Positions 5,242 through 5,854 of a DNA stretch of 5,854 nucleotides are shown here, piece by piece. Position numbers and translations under genes: made by a program. Where the stretch lies: NCBI GenBank assembly GCA_964421675.1, contig CAYQXV010000073.1, positions 1-5,854 of the forward strand. The letters run 5' to 3'. Under the pieces are notes generated by a model. The model ran no database searches and was not told where the DNA came from. It worked only from the letters and a program-made list of their open reading frames with translations. The first letter of the stretch is position 1. Each line of letters begins with the position of its first letter. This DNA comes from CALLPQ01 sp964421675 (GTDB taxonomy: Bacteria > Pseudomonadota > Alphaproteobacteria > Caulobacterales > Parvularculaceae).

Positions 5242-5854
5242 TGGCACGCAAAAAAGCAAACAAACCTGTCAATCTTGCCCTGCAAGGGGGCGGCGCCCAT
5301 GGCGCTGTCACGTGGGGGGTACTCGACCGTCTTTTAGAAGATGACAGAATTGATATTGATTCAATCTCGGGCACATCGGCCGGTGCCATTAATGCAGTCG
5401 CATTGGCCTATGGGTTGCATCTCGATGGATGTGCAGGCGCAAGAGCAAAGCTTGATGAGCTATGGGCCGCCGTCTCCCACGCGGGCGACCTGTTCAGCCC
5501 GATCAAGCGAACCCCCATGGAAGCGTTTTTCGGGGAATTTAATCTTGATAAATCCCTATCTTATCATGCGTTCGAAACCCTCACGCGCACCTTTTCGCCC
5601 TATCAGTTAAACCCGTTTGATATTAATCCGTTAAGGGACGTTCTTGAAAGCTGCATTGATTTTGACCAGCTTAAAAAATGTACCAAAATCAATCTTTACC
5701 TGAATGCGACCAATGTCAGAACCGGTAAGGTCAGAGTATTTGGAACCGATGAAGTCAGTCTCGACGTGGTCGGTGCCTCAACCTGTTTGCCCTTTTTATA
5801 TAAAGCCGTTGAGATTGATGGCGAGCATTTCTGGGATGGCGGTTATATGGGCAA
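5241..5854 (+). CDS. Patatin-like phospholipase/esterase, 3' end outside window
   Basis: The frame is open from ATG 5241 to the last base, giving 204 full codons and two bases of the next. The protein starts with a short basic stretch (M-A-R-K-K) and no signal peptide, so it is probably cytoplasmic. It shows all parts of the patatin Ser-Asp dyad fold: the oxyanion-hole loop G-G-G-A-H-G (16-21), the nucleophile elbow G-T-S-A-G (44-48, Ser46), and W-D-G-G-Y-M-G at the right edge (198-204) with Asp199 as the second catalytic residue. The family hydrolyses acyl ester bonds of phospholipids or other lipids. Members of this type are usually about 300-350 residues, so perhaps 100-150 C-terminal residues are missing. 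The TAATG overlap with bdhA, and the lack of a good ribosome binding site (nearest G-rich run about 14 nt away), suggest translation by reinitiation. Its pairing with bdhA hints at storage-polymer or membrane-lipid turnover, but the substrate cannot be read from sequence. Confidence 0.93.
   Translation, partial: MARKKANKPVNLALQGGGAHGAVTWGVLDRLLEDDRIDIDSISGTSAGAINAVALAYGLHLDGCAGARAKLDELWAAVSHAGDLFSPIKRTPMEAFFGEFNLDKSLSYHAFETLTRTFSPYQLNPFDINPLRDVLESCIDFDQLKKCTKINLYLNATNVRTGKVRVFGTDEVSLDVVGASTCLPFLYKAVEIDGEHFWDGGYMG

Overview
The window looks like a chromosomal segment of an alphaproteobacterium with moderate GC, judged by eye at roughly 50%. The main support is the histidyl-tRNA synthetase: it is long (499 residues), and its motif 2 ends in Q-C-D-A-D-S-V-G-A instead of the canonical bacterial ending. 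That form is typical of the divergent alphaproteobacterial HisRS clade. A D-3-hydroxybutyrate dehydrogenase coupled to a patatin-like hydrolase also fits a PHB/lipid-metabolising alphaproteobacterium. I cannot place it to genus. No tRNA, rRNA, CRISPR array, transposase or phage gene is visible, and all five protein families are core or common accessory metabolism.

Layout. (1) Positions 1-666, plus strand: the C-terminal part of a GT-B fold, GT1-type glycosyltransferase, cut by the left edge. (2) Positions 706-3957, minus strand, convergent with the glycosyltransferase: three genes transcribed leftward in the order cyclophilin lipoprotein (3957-3160), hisS (3149-1650, 10 bp later), then a D-amino-acid transaminase (1578-706, 71 bp later). 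They probably form one operon. (3) Positions 3958-4458: a gene-free region of 501 bp between divergent units. It holds an array of 19-bp tandem repeats interrupted by exactly 100 N (4198-4297), an inverted repeat near the cyclophilin, and a clear ribosome binding site for the rightward operon. (4) Positions 4459-5854, plus strand: bdhA and a patatin-like phospholipase whose start codon overlaps the bdhA stop (TAATG). The patatin gene is cut by the right edge just after its catalytic Asp-Gly-Gly motif.

How the genes work together. The leftward operon joins a secreted, membrane-anchored protein-folding catalyst, tRNA-His charging and D-Ala/D-Glu interconversion for peptidoglycan, which is a housekeeping mix. 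The rightward pair suggests storage-polymer or lipid turnover: BdhA oxidises 3-hydroxybutyrate to acetoacetate, and the coupled patatin is an esterase that could supply or complement that step (inference).

The points most worth following are the 19-bp array at the assembly gap, whose G-rich minus strand could form quadruplexes; the HisRS type, which predicts a tRNA-His without the usual G-1; the His-to-Phe change in the carboxylate trap of the D-amino-acid transaminase; and the coupled bdhA-patatin pair. I found no convincing evidence of a wholly new biological system.
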